A stretch of 64,000 nucleotides of DNA from CAG-390 sp964522215. Lineage in GTDB: Bacteria > Bacillota > Clostridia > Oscillospirales > CAG-272. Below, piece by piece: positions 17,736 to 25,769 of the stretch. The stretch is from NCBI GenBank assembly GCA_964522215.1, contig CAZFVR010000008.1, positions 3,434 to 67,433 on the forward strand, read 5' to 3'. The notes beneath the pieces are model-generated. The model was not told where the DNA came from and ran no database searches. It saw only the letters and a list, made by a program, of their open reading frames with translations. Within the stretch, counting starts at the first letter, position 1, and the number at the start of each line of letters is the position of its first letter. A program made the translations under genes and the position numbers.

Positions 17736-18716
17736 ATGACAAAAATAATCATCGATACACAGGGCAGTGACCGCGGGGCAGAGACGATCATGCGCGGGGC
17801 GGCCGCGGCACTGCAAAAATTTCCGCAGCTTTCGGTTGAGCTGGTGGGAAACATTGGGGAGATGAAGCGGCTCGCGGATGAGCTTTCTCTCCCCACCGAC
17901 CGCACCGAGCTGCTCCACGCCCCCACTGCTATAACCAATTTTGATGACCCCGCCGAGGCGATATTCAAAAAAACAGATTCCTCAATGCTGCTGGGGCTTT
18001 TTGAGCTGTCGCGGCGGGAGGATATGGCGGGCATGTTATCCGCCGGCAATACAGGTGTGCTTTTGGCGGGTACTGTGCGCTATCTTTTGAGCGCCGATCG
18101 CACTCGCCCCGCCATGGCAGCACTGCTGCCTGCGGCGGATGGGTCCTTTACCTGCCTTGTGGATGCGGGCGCAACGATCGACTGCACGCCGCAAATGCTC
18201 TGCCATTTTGCGCACCTCGGCAGTGATACCATGCGGCGGATGTACGGTATTGAGTTGCCGCGTGTGGGTCTGCTCTCAAACGGTGCCGAGCCTACAAAGG
18301 GCAACAAGCTTGTAAAGGATACGCATGCAAAGCTTGCTGCCGATGATGAGATCAACTTTATCGGCAATGTGGAGGGCAACACCGCGCTCTCCGGCGTTTG
18401 CGATGTTTTGGTGTGTGACGGCTTTGCGGGCAACCAGGTGCTTAAGGTCACCGAGGGCACTGCCGCGCGTATCATGCGGGATATAGTCAAATATGCGCAC
18501 ACGCATGAGGGCGGCGAGGTCATCGGCCGGCTGGCGGCGGAGCTTATGGGCAGGTATGATATTGCTTCCCTTGGCGGCGGCATGATACTGGGCGCCCGAA
18601 AGCCGGTGATAAAGCTGCGCGGCAGCTCGGGTGAGGATGCGGTGGTAAATACCGCCGAGATGCTGATAAACCTCTCCTGCGGCCGCACGGTGTATGATAA
18701 GGATAGCCGAGGCTGA
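17736..18716 (+). CDS. plsX: phosphate acyltransferase PlsX
   Basis: PlsX interconverts acyl-ACP and acyl-phosphate at the membrane surface, the first step of Gram-positive phospholipid synthesis. The 326-residue sequence has the family landmarks: AGNTGVLLA (about 107), LVDAGA (about 142), LLSNGAEPTKGN (about 179), and the C-terminal CDGFAGNQVLKVTEG block (about 228). The N-terminus reads IIIDTQGSDRG where most PlsX have a VDAMGGD motif, so the first loop is divergent. AAGGAG precedes the ATG. It shares the operon with fakA and a degV gene, which supplies acyl-phosphate from exogenous fatty acids. Confidence 0.9.
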   Translation: MTKIIIDTQGSDRGAETIMRGAAAALQKFPQLSVELVGNIGEMKRLADELSLPTDRTELLHAPTAITNFDDPAEAIFKKTDSSMLLGLFELSRREDMAGMLSAGNTGVLLAGTVRYLLSADRTRPAMAALLPAADGSFTCLVDAGATIDCTPQMLCHFAHLGSDTMRRMYGIELPRVGLLSNGAEPTKGNKLVKDTHAKLAADDEINFIGNVEGNTALSGVCDVLVCDGFAGNQVLKVTEGTAARIMRDIVKYAHTHEGGEVIGRLAAELMGRYDIASLGGGMILGARKPVIKLRGSSGEDAVVNTAEMLINLSCGRTVYDKDSRG

Positions 18717-18770
18717 GGGGCTGTTCCGTGATCGACTGTAAAAGATAAGGGTAAAACAGGAGGACCTGAA

Positions 18771-19667
18771 ATGTCAAAAATCAAGATAATGTGTACATCC
18801 ACGGGATGTATCGAATACGCGCCCGCGCGTTATCGCGAGCTTGGAATTGAGATAATACGCATCCATGTTTTTTTTGAGGGGCAGGAATTCCGCGAGGGGC
18901 TGGATCTTGACCCGGTGGATTTTTACCGCAGACTTGAGACGATAGAGGATCCCAAAAACCATCTGCCTCACACCGGCATGCCGGATACCGAGGAGATACG
19001 CGCGGCGTTTGACCACGCTATAGCGGAGGGCTGTGACGAGGCGATGGTATTCGTCCTCTCTGCGGCGCTCGGCGGAACATATGATAAGATCTGTCTTATC
19101 GCCAAGGAATATGAGGGCAGGCTTAAGATAAACGTGATCAACACCGAGATCACCTGCTTTGGAGAGGGCCTTTTGGCTATCAAGGCGGCGGAATTTGCCG
19201 CCCGCGGCATGTCGTCCGACGATATTTTGCGCGAGGTGCGCTGGATGATGGCACGGCAGGAGTTTATCGGCGTTGACGGCAAGCTTGACTATCTCATCTA
19301 CAACGGTCGCCTAAAGGGCGGCAAGGCGTTTATGGGACAGCTCCTCAGCATCTGCCCTGTCATCCACTTTGAGGGTGGCGAGATCGTTCCGCTTGAGAGC
19401 GTGCGCACCCCCAAAAAGGCGCTTGCCCGCACCTGCGAGATACTGCGCGAAAAAATAGGCGACCGTTCGCCCGAGGATTATCTGCTCTGGCACATCTACA
19501 CCGGCCCGTCCCTTATCGGTCAGCTTTGCGAGATAGAAAAGAAATACGGGATCGAGACGAATCACGAGGCAGTCATAATGTCACCTGTCAGCGGCTGTCA
19601 TAACGGCCCGTGGCTTGCGGGCTACGGCTTGGCTCTCCTCCGCCGTGAGGATGAGCCACTGGAGTGA
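18771..19667 (+). CDS. DegV family fatty acid-binding protein (FakB-like)
   Basis: DegV/FakB proteins hold a free fatty acid for phosphorylation by FakA. The 298-residue protein begins IKIMCTSTGCI, with the usual Asp-Ser-Thr strand replaced by Thr-Ser-Thr, and contains SAALGGTYDK (about 99), the NTEITCFGEG segment (about 125), and KLDYLIYNGRLKGGKAFMG (about 169), all family positions. The substitution of the common DS(A/T)C start is worth noting. AGGAGG precedes the ATG. Being between plsX and an acyltransferase gene in the same direction, it very likely works with the FakA encoded upstream. Confidence 0.85.
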   Translation: MSKIKIMCTSTGCIEYAPARYRELGIEIIRIHVFFEGQEFREGLDLDPVDFYRRLETIEDPKNHLPHTGMPDTEEIRAAFDHAIAEGCDEAMVFVLSAALGGTYDKICLIAKEYEGRLKINVINTEITCFGEGLLAIKAAEFAARGMSSDDILREVRWMMARQEFIGVDGKLDYLIYNGRLKGGKAFMGQLLSICPVIHFEGGEIVPLESVRTPKKALARTCEILREKIGDRSPEDYLLWHIYTGPSLIGQLCEIEKKYGIETNHEAVIMSPVSGCHNGPWLAGYGLALLRREDEPLE

Positions 19668-19671
19668 TGCC

Positions 19672-20796
19672 ATGTCCTGCGTGATAGTAAAAGAGGTCCG
19701 TGGACGCGCGGATGCTCGCGCTTTCGTGCGCTTTCCATTAGAGCTTTACCGCTCCTGTCCCTATTTTGTGCCGCCGCTCTACCGTGATGAGATGCGCCTT
19801 GTTACATCCGGCGGGGAAGGCAAAAGCTCGGATTCTGTTTTCTTCCTTGCCCGCCGCGACGGCAAGGTGGTGGGGCGGATACAGGGGATCATCCAGCATC
19901 AATACAACAAGCTGCACGGCACGGCGCAGGTGCGTTTTACAAGATTTGATGCGATAAATGACACGACCGTCTCCCGCTTGCTCTTCAGCGCGGTGGCGGA
20001 ATGGGGGCTTGAGCAAGGTATGCGCGAGATGTGCGGTCCGCTCGGCTACAGCGATCTTGACCGCGAGGGCCTGCTTATAGAAGGCTTTGATGAGGACTCG
20101 ACCTTCGAGGAGCAGTATAACTATGAGTATTATGCCGATCTTTGCGAAGATTTTGGATTTTACCGCGATGCCGACTGGCTGGAATATGAGCTTCGCCGTC
20201 CCGAGCGGCGTAACCCCATGCTCACCCGCGTGGCGGCAAGAACGCTTGAGCTTAACCATCTGCACGTGGCGGATACGAGTCTGCCAAAGCGCAAATATAT
20301 AGCAAAATATCGCGATGGCTTTTTTGAGTGCCTTGATCGGTGCTACAGCCACCTCTACGGCACCGTCCCCCTTACGCGTGCCGAGCAGGATGAGCTGATA
20401 TCGCAGTTCATGCTGATCGTCAACAAGGAGTACGCGGTGTTTATCTGCGATGAGTCGGAGCGCGTAGTGGCGTTTGGACTTTGCTTCCCCGGCATTGGCG
20501 GAGCTGTCAAAAAAAGCGGTGGGAGGTTGACACCGGCCGCACTTTGTCGTATAATAAATACGGTGAGGGCTCCAAAGACTATAGATCTCGGCTTGGTGGC
20601 GGTACTGCCCGAGTACCAAAACACAGGCATCAACGCCGTTATCCTTGACCGTCTGCTTGACGTGCTTGACGAGGGCAGGGTAGAGCGGTGCGAGACTAAT
20701 TTAAATCTTGAGGATAACACTGCGGTACAGGCGCAGTGGAAGTATTTCAGCTCCCGCCTGCACAAAAAAAGAAGATCGTACAAAAAGGAAATTTAA
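19672..20796 (+). CDS. YghO-like GNAT-fold acyltransferase
   Basis: A 374-residue protein resembling the YghO-type N-acyltransferase family. It has FVRFPLELYRSCPYFVPP near the start, then FFLARRDGKVVGRIQGI, CGPLGYSDLDREGLLIEGFD (about 121-140) and a C-terminal GNAT-type segment with LGLVAVLPEYQNTGINAVILD (about 305-325). I chose the ATG at 19672, four bases after the DegV stop, since GGAG at 19661-19664 is well placed. An acyl carrier protein gene begins one base after its stop. This pairing suggests an acyl-ACP- or acyl-CoA-dependent N-acyltransferase making a lipid or acylated metabolite. Substrate unknown. Confidence 0.7.
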   Translation: MSCVIVKEVRGRADARAFVRFPLELYRSCPYFVPPLYRDEMRLVTSGGEGKSSDSVFFLARRDGKVVGRIQGIIQHQYNKLHGTAQVRFTRFDAINDTTVSRLLFSAVAEWGLEQGMREMCGPLGYSDLDREGLLIEGFDEDSTFEEQYNYEYYADLCEDFGFYRDADWLEYELRRPERRNPMLTRVAARTLELNHLHVADTSLPKRKYIAKYRDGFFECLDRCYSHLYGTVPLTRAEQDELISQFMLIVNKEYAVFICDESERVVAFGLCFPGIGGAVKKSGGRLTPAALCRIINTVRAPKTIDLGLVAVLPEYQNTGINAVILDRLLDVLDEGRVERCETNLNLEDNTAVQAQWKYFSSRLHKKRRSYKKEI

Positions 20797-20797
20797 A

Positions 20798-21019
20798 ATG
20801 CTTGAAAAATTAAAGACCCTGCTGGGGCGCGTTCTGCCCGATGTTGATATGTCAGCCGTCACCGAGGATACAAGGCTTATTGAGGATCTCGGCTTTGATT
20901 CGCTGGCGCTTATGATGCTTTCAATGGAGATAGAGGACGCGTTTGGCTTTAAATTTACCGAGTTCGTCCGCTTTGAAACGGTCGGCGACGTGTGTGGCTA
21001 TCTTGAGTGCCGCATATAA
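20798..21019 (+). CDS. acyl carrier protein
   Basis: A 73-residue acyl carrier protein with the phosphopantetheine attachment motif GFDSLALMML, Ser35, and the usual four-helix spacing. AAGGAAA precedes the ATG. It is a dedicated or second ACP, because it sits next to an acyltransferase and not with fab genes. The acidic helix II (MEIEDAFGF) is typical for partner docking. It could serve PlsX (acyl-ACP) or present acyl groups to the upstream acyltransferase. The hairpin at about 21028-21052 (CGATCGTAAA/TTTACGATCG) may end the transcript. Confidence 0.88.
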   Translation: MLEKLKTLLGRVLPDVDMSAVTEDTRLIEDLGFDSLALMMLSMEIEDAFGFKFTEFVRFETVGDVCGYLECRI

Positions 21020-21027
21020 AATTACAG

Positions 21028-21052
21028 TCGATCGTAAATTTTCGTTTTACGA
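21028..21052 (+). terminator. possible terminator after the ACP gene
   Basis: CGATCGTAAA and TTTACGATCG pair around a TTTTCG-type loop. There is no clear T-run afterwards, so termination is only possible, and may be in either direction. Confidence 0.4.
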
Positions 21053-21151
21053 TCGTGGGCTGCGCGGCGGCAGAGCTGCAAAAAACGAATTTGAGCTTAT
21101 TTGATGGCTTTTTAGATTGACTAAGTCACAGTTTGCAAAGGAGAATGACAA

Positions 21152-22063
21152 ATGAAGCGCAAGGATATTCGCATCCGCGATCCGTTTATCGTAAACGAGG
21201 GCGGGAGCTATTACATGTACAGCGCGACCTGCTCGGCAGACGGTCGCACCATTGAGGTTTATCGCAGCCGCGATCTTGAGGAGTGGGATGGACCGACCGT
21301 GGTTTATCGGCTGGATAGCTCCACATGGCGCGAGCGTGAGCTTTGGGCGCCGGAGGTACATAAATATCGCGGCCGCTTTTATCTTTTGCTCTCGATACTC
21401 GGCAAGGGCGGCCTTCGCGGTACCGAGATATCCGTCAGCGATACGCCTGACGGCATCTTTCAGCCGCTGACCGATGCTCCCGCCACGCCTGTGGGGCAGA
21501 GCTGTATCGACGGCACGCTGTGGGTGGACGGCGATCGCCCGTATATGATCTATTCGCATGACTGGCCGGATAACTATGATGCCGCGCGGGATGCGTATAT
21601 CGGTCAGATATGCGGCGTGGAGCTGAGCGCGGATCTGACGCATGAGGTAGGCGAGCCGTTTGTGATGTTTGATTCCTCCGATGTACCTTATTCCGCGGCC
21701 GCACCCTCCCGCACAAAGCGCGGGGAGCGCACGCTCATTCGCTACGGCTCGGATGCGCCGTTTATAAATCGCCTTGCCGACGGTCGGCTGCTGCTTACAT
21801 GGTCACCCTACCCCGGTAACAATTATGTGGTGCTGGGCGCGGTCGCCGAGGATATACGCGGTCCGTGGCAGCATTTTGAGCGGCCTATATTTGACGGCAA
21901 CGGCGGGCACGCAATGTTCTTCCGCGATAACGGCGGCCGCCTTATGATGTGCATTCATCAGCCCGAGCGTCACCCGGACGAGCGTGCAATGATACTGCCG
22001 TTTTTGACCTCCGATGCGGTTTTTCTGCCGGAAGAGATAAAAAAACTATTGACGGACGATTGA
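21152..22063 (+). CDS. glycoside hydrolase family 43-like protein
   Basis: A five-bladed beta-propeller glycosidase of the GH43 type, 303 residues, no signal peptide, so it probably acts on imported oligosaccharides. Candidate catalytic positions: Asp10 in IRDPF (base), Asp120 in IDGTL (pKa modulator), and residue 201 in GSDAPF, where most GH43 enzymes have a Glu in an EGP motif. The Asp here may mark a subfamily rather than loss of activity. Further blades show RELWAPEVH (about 62-70) and GNGGHAMFF near the end. AAGGAG precedes the ATG. Typical activities are alpha-L-arabinofuranosidase, beta-xylosidase or galactosidase; I cannot choose among them. Confidence 0.83.
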   Translation: MKRKDIRIRDPFIVNEGGSYYMYSATCSADGRTIEVYRSRDLEEWDGPTVVYRLDSSTWRERELWAPEVHKYRGRFYLLLSILGKGGLRGTEISVSDTPDGIFQPLTDAPATPVGQSCIDGTLWVDGDRPYMIYSHDWPDNYDAARDAYIGQICGVELSADLTHEVGEPFVMFDSSDVPYSAAAPSRTKRGERTLIRYGSDAPFINRLADGRLLLTWSPYPGNNYVVLGAVAEDIRGPWQHFERPIFDGNGGHAMFFRDNGGRLMMCIHQPERHPDERAMILPFLTSDAVFLPEEIKKLLTDD

Positions 22064-22077
22064 TTTAATGATATAAT
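22049..22077 (+). promoter_or_regulatory. promoter of the Asp/His-rich peptide gene
   Basis: TTGACG (22049-22054), a 17-base spacer and TATAAT (22072-22077), overlapping the last codons of the GH43 gene. The expected start near 22084 gives a leader of about 80 bases with hairpin-forming CCGCCGC/GCGGCGG. Confidence 0.75.
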
Positions 22078-22163
22078 AGGGCAGATGTTATTCCGCTTTC
22101 GCAAATTGATATTTGCGGAGGACAGCACATATGCCGCCGCTGTGCGGCGGAGGGAGTTCTAAA

Positions 22164-22328
22164 ATGGTAAAGCAAAGCGTAAAAAAGAAATGGACGCGCA
22201 TCATGTGTGTAGCTCTGGCCGCACTTATGGTCGTCGGCGTTGCCGCGGTACTGCTCTACTCGGGTGGATCTGATGATCATGATCACGATCACGATCATGA
22301 CGAGGTCGCCGCCGCAGCAGTACTTTGA
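22164..22328 (+). CDS. small single-pass membrane peptide with Asp/His-rich tail
   Basis: A 54-residue peptide: basic N-terminus (MVKQSVKKKW), one hydrophobic helix (about residues 14-32), then SGGSDDHDHDHDHD and a short hydrophobic end. GGAGGGAG (about 22148-22156) is well placed before the ATG. The gene has its own consensus promoter and terminator, which strongly supports expression. The alternating Asp/His run could bind divalent metal outside the membrane, or the peptide may be a structural accessory. I know no family for it. The basic end predicts N-in, C-out topology. Confidence 0.72.
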   Translation: MVKQSVKKKWTRIMCVALAALMVVGVAAVLLYSGGSDDHDHDHDHDEVAAAAVL

Positions 22329-22336
22329 GCCCAAAT

Positions 22337-22374
22337 ATCCCGCACTGCGATCGCGCCGTGCGGGATGTTTTTTG
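22337..22374 (+). terminator. intrinsic terminator of the small membrane peptide gene
   Basis: ATCCCGCAC (22337-22345) pairs with GTGCGGGAT (22358-22366), followed by TTTTTTGT. Confidence 0.9.
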
Positions 22375-22758
22375 TGATAGGCTGTTAAGGCAACACCACG
22401 CAATTAACGGCCGGAGTCTTTTTCCTCCACTTGCTTGCATAAGATCCGTTATATTTCACAATCTTCCTTTGCGTAGGATAGGCTGCGCGCGAAAATTTGC
22501 TTCATCTGACGAATTATCAGGCGGCGCAATTGAACGAAAAGAATCCTGCGGTGGTGCCTTGATTCTTAAAAAAGGTAATGACAATATTGGATATATCACA
22601 TATAATATAAGTGAGGGCAATGAAAAAAGGGGAATCGCACAGGAGGATATCGGCAAGCTTGAAAACGGCAATGCCAAACCGTTGCTGAGGACCCCGGGCG
22701 ACTGGCGTACGGAATGGGCATGAAGCTGCAGCTTGAATTTGTGCCCTCCGATCGCTGA
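22375..22758 (+). pseudogene. decayed HTH (XRE/HigA-type) regulator remnant
   Basis: No intact gene lies here. From 22625 one frame reads KRGIAQEDIGKLENGNAKPLLRT, the second half of a Cro/C1-type helix-turn-helix as found in HigA antitoxins. The frame then breaks near 22695-22700 and continues in another frame as RLAYGMGMKLQLEFVP, the usual end of such proteins, to a stop at 22756-22758. The N-terminal half is not readable. A matching toxin gene is not visible, so this looks like a degraded toxin-antitoxin or regulator fragment. The frame break could be a sequencing error, but the missing N-terminus argues for decay. Positions 22375-22620 show nothing else recognisable. Confidence 0.65.
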
Positions 22759-22780
22759 GCGGTCCTTGATATCAAAAATA

Positions 22781-22822
22781 CGATGCAGCTACTTGCCGCG
22801 GCAAGTAGCTGCATCGTTTTTT
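22781..22822. terminator. strong bidirectional terminator before surE
   Basis: CGATGCAGCTACTTGCC and GGCAAGTAGCTGCATCG form a perfect 17-bp stem with a tiny loop, followed by TTTTTT on the plus strand and preceded by an A-rich run for the minus strand. It ends the surE operon at its stop codon. Confidence 0.92.
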
Positions 22823-23588
22823 AAGAGTCGATATCCCGCCAAAGCTCGGTGAGGAGCTGCGAGTCGGTGCGGTCGGTCATAAGCGGAGTGATCGATATCA
22901 GTCCGTCCGTCACGGCATCGGTATCCACCGTGTGGTCGTGACGGTTTTGGAAGATCTTGACCCCCTCGGGCTTGAACATTCCACCCCCGATATCGCGAAA
23001 AACATCGCGGTAGAAGGGTCCGCCTTGGCGGGTGAGGGTGATCTCCCCGGCCGCCTGTGGGATATTGATATTATAAAGAGTGCCGCGGTCAAGCAATTGA
23101 TTATCGGATATGTAGGCCCATACGCGGTCAAGCGACTCATCGCTCACGGGAGGCGTGTCCGCCGCCTCACCCACCGCGCGATAGTGAGCCGAAAACGCAA
23201 GCGAGCGGCGACCGAACAGAGCGGATTCAAACACCGCGCCCGCCGTGCCTGAATAAACGATATCCGCGCCGAGGTTAAAGCCGCGGTTTATGCCGGAGAA
23301 GACAAGATCAAAGCGACCCTCCGTCTGCTCAAGTGTGGATAATCCAAAGCGCACGCAGTCGGCGGGGGTGGAGTCAACATAATAAACGGCGTGTGCGCCA
23401 AGATAGTCGCCCTCGGCGGGGAGCCTTTTTATCTCCACCGCATCGGTTATATTGATCGAATGGCTCATGCCGCTCTGCTGTTTTTTGGGCGCCACTACCG
23501 TCACCTCGCCAAGCTTTTGCGCCCAGCGGGCAAGGGCCTTTATGCCTATGGCATCAATGCCGTCGTCGTTGGTTATAAGTATCCTCAC
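22821..23588 (-). CDS. surE: 5'-nucleotidase SurE
   Basis: SurE dephosphorylates nucleoside monophosphates (and short polyphosphates) using a divalent metal. The 255-residue sequence opens with the hallmark ILITNDDGIDA (Asp pair as metal ligands). It contains APKKQQSGMSHSI (about 36-48), DSTPADCVRFG (about 72) and FSGINRGFNLGADIVYSGTAGA (about 95-116), all family-specific. The start is a GTG that overlaps the stop of the upstream NrnA-like gene in GTGA, with AGAGGTG as ribosome site. It is the last gene of a three-gene minus-strand operon on oligonucleotide and nucleotide breakdown. Confidence 0.94.
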   Translation of the reverse strand: MRILITNDDGIDAIGIKALARWAQKLGEVTVVAPKKQQSGMSHSINITDAVEIKRLPAEGDYLGAHAVYYVDSTPADCVRFGLSTLEQTEGRFDLVFSGINRGFNLGADIVYSGTAGAVFESALFGRRSLAFSAHYRAVGEAADTPPVSDESLDRVWAYISDNQLLDRGTLYNINIPQAAGEITLTRQGGPFYRDVFRDIGGGMFKPEGVKIFQNRHDHTVDTDAVTDGLISITPLMTDRTDSQLLTELWRDIDS

Positions 23589-24613
23589 TTTACACCTCTG
23601 TTTTTCTCTTTAAAGTCGCAAAGCAGTGCATCGGCATCCCGCAGCAGCAGCTCTATCTCGTCGGGAGAATAAAGGGTTGCGCCGCTGGCGGTATCGTGAC
23701 CGCCGCCGCGATATTTGTTTGCAAGCTTGTCTATCGTTACAAAGCGAGAGCGCAGGCGCACGCGTATCGTCTCGCCGTCCGAGTTGTCGATAAATGCTAT
23801 CCATATCGGCGAGCCCTTTATCGAATCAAGGCAGCTCACGGTGGCGGAGGCCTCCTCGTCGCTGAGGGAGAAGCGCTCCTTTATCTCGCGGTCGATATAG
23901 ATATACGCCACGCCGTGCTCGGTCATTTTTATCCTGTCATAAACGAACGCGCGGAGCTTCAGCGCATCCAGATCTTCAAGATACAGCTCGGCAAACAGCT
24001 CCTCGGTATTCACGCCCGCCTCAAGCATGGTGGCGGCACAGCGCAGGGTGGCGGGGCTTACACTGCGAAAGCGAAAACGTCCCGAGTCGGTCACCATGCC
24101 CGCGTATATCGCGGTTGCCGCCTCGCGCGTGAGGGTCAGCTCATCGCTAAAGGTCATATAAAAGTCAGCTATCATCTCGCAGGTGGCGCAGCGTTGATCC
24201 TCCACCCACGCAATATCGCCGTAGGGGGCAACATCAATGTGGTGGTCTATCTTTATCACCTCACAGCCGCGATCCCAACGCTTATTGGATATGCGGTCGG
24301 TGGTGGCGGTGTCCAGCACTATCACCAGCGCGGAGGCATAAAAATTATCATCCGGCTGACCCGATTCACAGCCCAAAAAGGCGGTGTACTCGGCATAATC
24401 CGAGTTGACTACCCGCACGTCCTTGCCGGGGTAGGTCGCACTGATGATGCGTGCAAGCCCCAAGGTCGAGCCAACGGCATCGCCGTCAGGGCGAATGTGG
24501 CGGGAGAGGATAATGCGGTCGTACTCGCGTATCTTGTCAAGTATCAGCCGCTTGATCTCGTAGCTGTTATCGTTGTTGTTATCGTTTTGATCGTTTATAC
24601 GGTCATATGTCAT
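23585..24613 (-). CDS. DHH/DHHA1 phosphoesterase, NrnA-like (nanoRNase/pAp phosphatase)
   Basis: A 342-residue DHH-DHHA1 protein. It has HIRPDGDAVGS near residue 39 and the IDHHID motif about residue 121 for metal-dependent catalysis, and the C-terminal RGGGHDTASGA (about 314) for substrate binding. Family members degrade 2-5 nt oligoribonucleotides, and some hydrolyse pAp or cyclic-di-nucleotide products. The first 20 residues are Asn/Asp-rich. It is closely similar in layout to the next gene upstream, an apparent tandem duplication, and overlaps surE by four bases. Which of the two is the housekeeping NrnA cannot be judged from sequence alone. Confidence 0.88.
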   Translation of the reverse strand: MTYDRINDQNDNNNDNSYEIKRLILDKIREYDRIILSRHIRPDGDAVGSTLGLARIISATYPGKDVRVVNSDYAEYTAFLGCESGQPDDNFYASALVIVLDTATTDRISNKRWDRGCEVIKIDHHIDVAPYGDIAWVEDQRCATCEMIADFYMTFSDELTLTREAATAIYAGMVTDSGRFRFRSVSPATLRCAATMLEAGVNTEELFAELYLEDLDALKLRAFVYDRIKMTEHGVAYIYIDREIKERFSLSDEEASATVSCLDSIKGSPIWIAFIDNSDGETIRVRLRSRFVTIDKLANKYRGGGHDTASGATLYSPDEIELLLRDADALLCDFKEKNRGVK

Positions 24614-24640
24614 GCTTATCTGTCCTTTTCTTTTTATCCT

Positions 24641-25585
24641 TTAAAAATTTGCCGCCAGCTCGTTAAGGTCGCAAAGCAGAGCCATTGCCTGCTCGCGGTC
24701 GCGAAGGGTTGCACCGCTGGCCATAGCGTGCCCTCCTCCGCCGTATTTTACGGCTATTGGATTTATATTATATTTGTTTGATCGTATCTCGCACAGCACA
24801 CCGTCATCGGTTTCGGTAAAATTCACCCAAATATTCACGCCGCGCACGTCTGCCATAACGCCAACCATCCCGCGGGAGGCGGTAAAGGAGTCAAGACCGC
24901 TGGCGGCCAGCTCGGCGCGGTCGGTGTATATGTAGCCCACGCGATGCTCGGTAAAGCGCACACGCAAAGCAAAGGAGGCGCGGGCGCGGATCATTTCAAA
25001 ATCATCGGCATAAAGGGAGGCGTATATCTCGCCGGTGTCTATTGGTCGGTTCATAAGATATGCGGCGCGCTCAAAGGTGGCGGCGGAGGTCGATGAGTAG
25101 CGAAAACGCCCGGAATCTGTCACGATGCCGGTGAAAAGCGCCGCTGCGGCATTATCGGATAATGTCCAGTCGTTTTGGCGGGCAAGCTCGGCGACAAGCC
25201 CCGCGCAGCTCTCAAAGGATGGGTCGATAAGCTCGGTATCGGCTATCTTTTCAATAAAAAGATGGTGGTCTATGCGCACCGTTTCATCCGCCAAGCGCCA
25301 GCGGTCATCGGATATCAGTGCGGGCGAGGAGGTATCAAGTATTATTGCCAGCGCACCGCGGTAGTATTCGTCCGGTATCTCGTCGCACACCGCGCCCTTT
25401 ATGAATGCATATCTGCCTGCGGGGTCACCTACGGTGTAGACCTCGACCCCCGGATAGTTATCCAAAAGCAGGCGGCGCAAGCCGGATTGACTGCCAATGG
25501 CATCGCCATCCGGCTTTTTGTGGCGGTGAATTATCACGCGCGGGTATTGCGATATTTTTTTTGCTATCTCTTTAAATTCAAACAT
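24641..25585 (-). CDS. second DHH/DHHA1 phosphoesterase, NrnA-like
   Basis: A 314-residue paralogue of the following gene, with HKKPDGDAIGSQ near residue 24, IDHHLF near 107 and YGGGGHAMASGA near 285. I start it at the ATG at 25585 because GGGAGA lies six bases upstream; the longer frame adds seven codons. The two proteins differ across the DHHA1 linker, so they may divide substrates (nanoRNA against pAp or pGpG). First gene of the operon ending with surE, giving a path from short RNA to nucleoside. Divergent from the nucleotidase-kinase fusion gene. Confidence 0.88.
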   Translation of the reverse strand: MFEFKEIAKKISQYPRVIIHRHKKPDGDAIGSQSGLRRLLLDNYPGVEVYTVGDPAGRYAFIKGAVCDEIPDEYYRGALAIILDTSSPALISDDRWRLADETVRIDHHLFIEKIADTELIDPSFESCAGLVAELARQNDWTLSDNAAAALFTGIVTDSGRFRYSSTSAATFERAAYLMNRPIDTGEIYASLYADDFEMIRARASFALRVRFTEHRVGYIYTDRAELAASGLDSFTASRGMVGVMADVRGVNIWVNFTETDDGVLCEIRSNKYNINPIAVKYGGGGHAMASGATLRDREQAMALLCDLNELAANF

Positions 25586-25658
25586 GTAATTCTCCCGGTG
25601 GCACAATGCGGCATTTATATAGATAATGTAAATTTTGGCTCTCTGCCGTTACTGCCAC

Positions 25659-25687
25659 TTGCCAAAGCGCAAAAAATGTTGTATAAT
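25659..25687 (+). promoter_or_regulatory. promoter of the nucleotidase-kinase fusion gene
   Basis: TTGCCA (25659-25664), a 17-base spacer and TATAAT (25682-25687) in the 184-base gap between divergent genes. A second AT-rich block (25705-25722) follows and could contain another start. Confidence 0.65.
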
Positions 25688-25769
25688 GAATACAGAATAT
25701 ATATGATAATAATATTATACAGTAAAAAGAGATTCGGGTCAAGCCCGAAAAGGAGATCGGAGCAAAATA

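Noticed and set aside
22325..22723. 132-residue open frame
   Set aside because: Only its end resembles an HTH, and the rest of that HTH is in another frame; treated as a pseudogene remnant.
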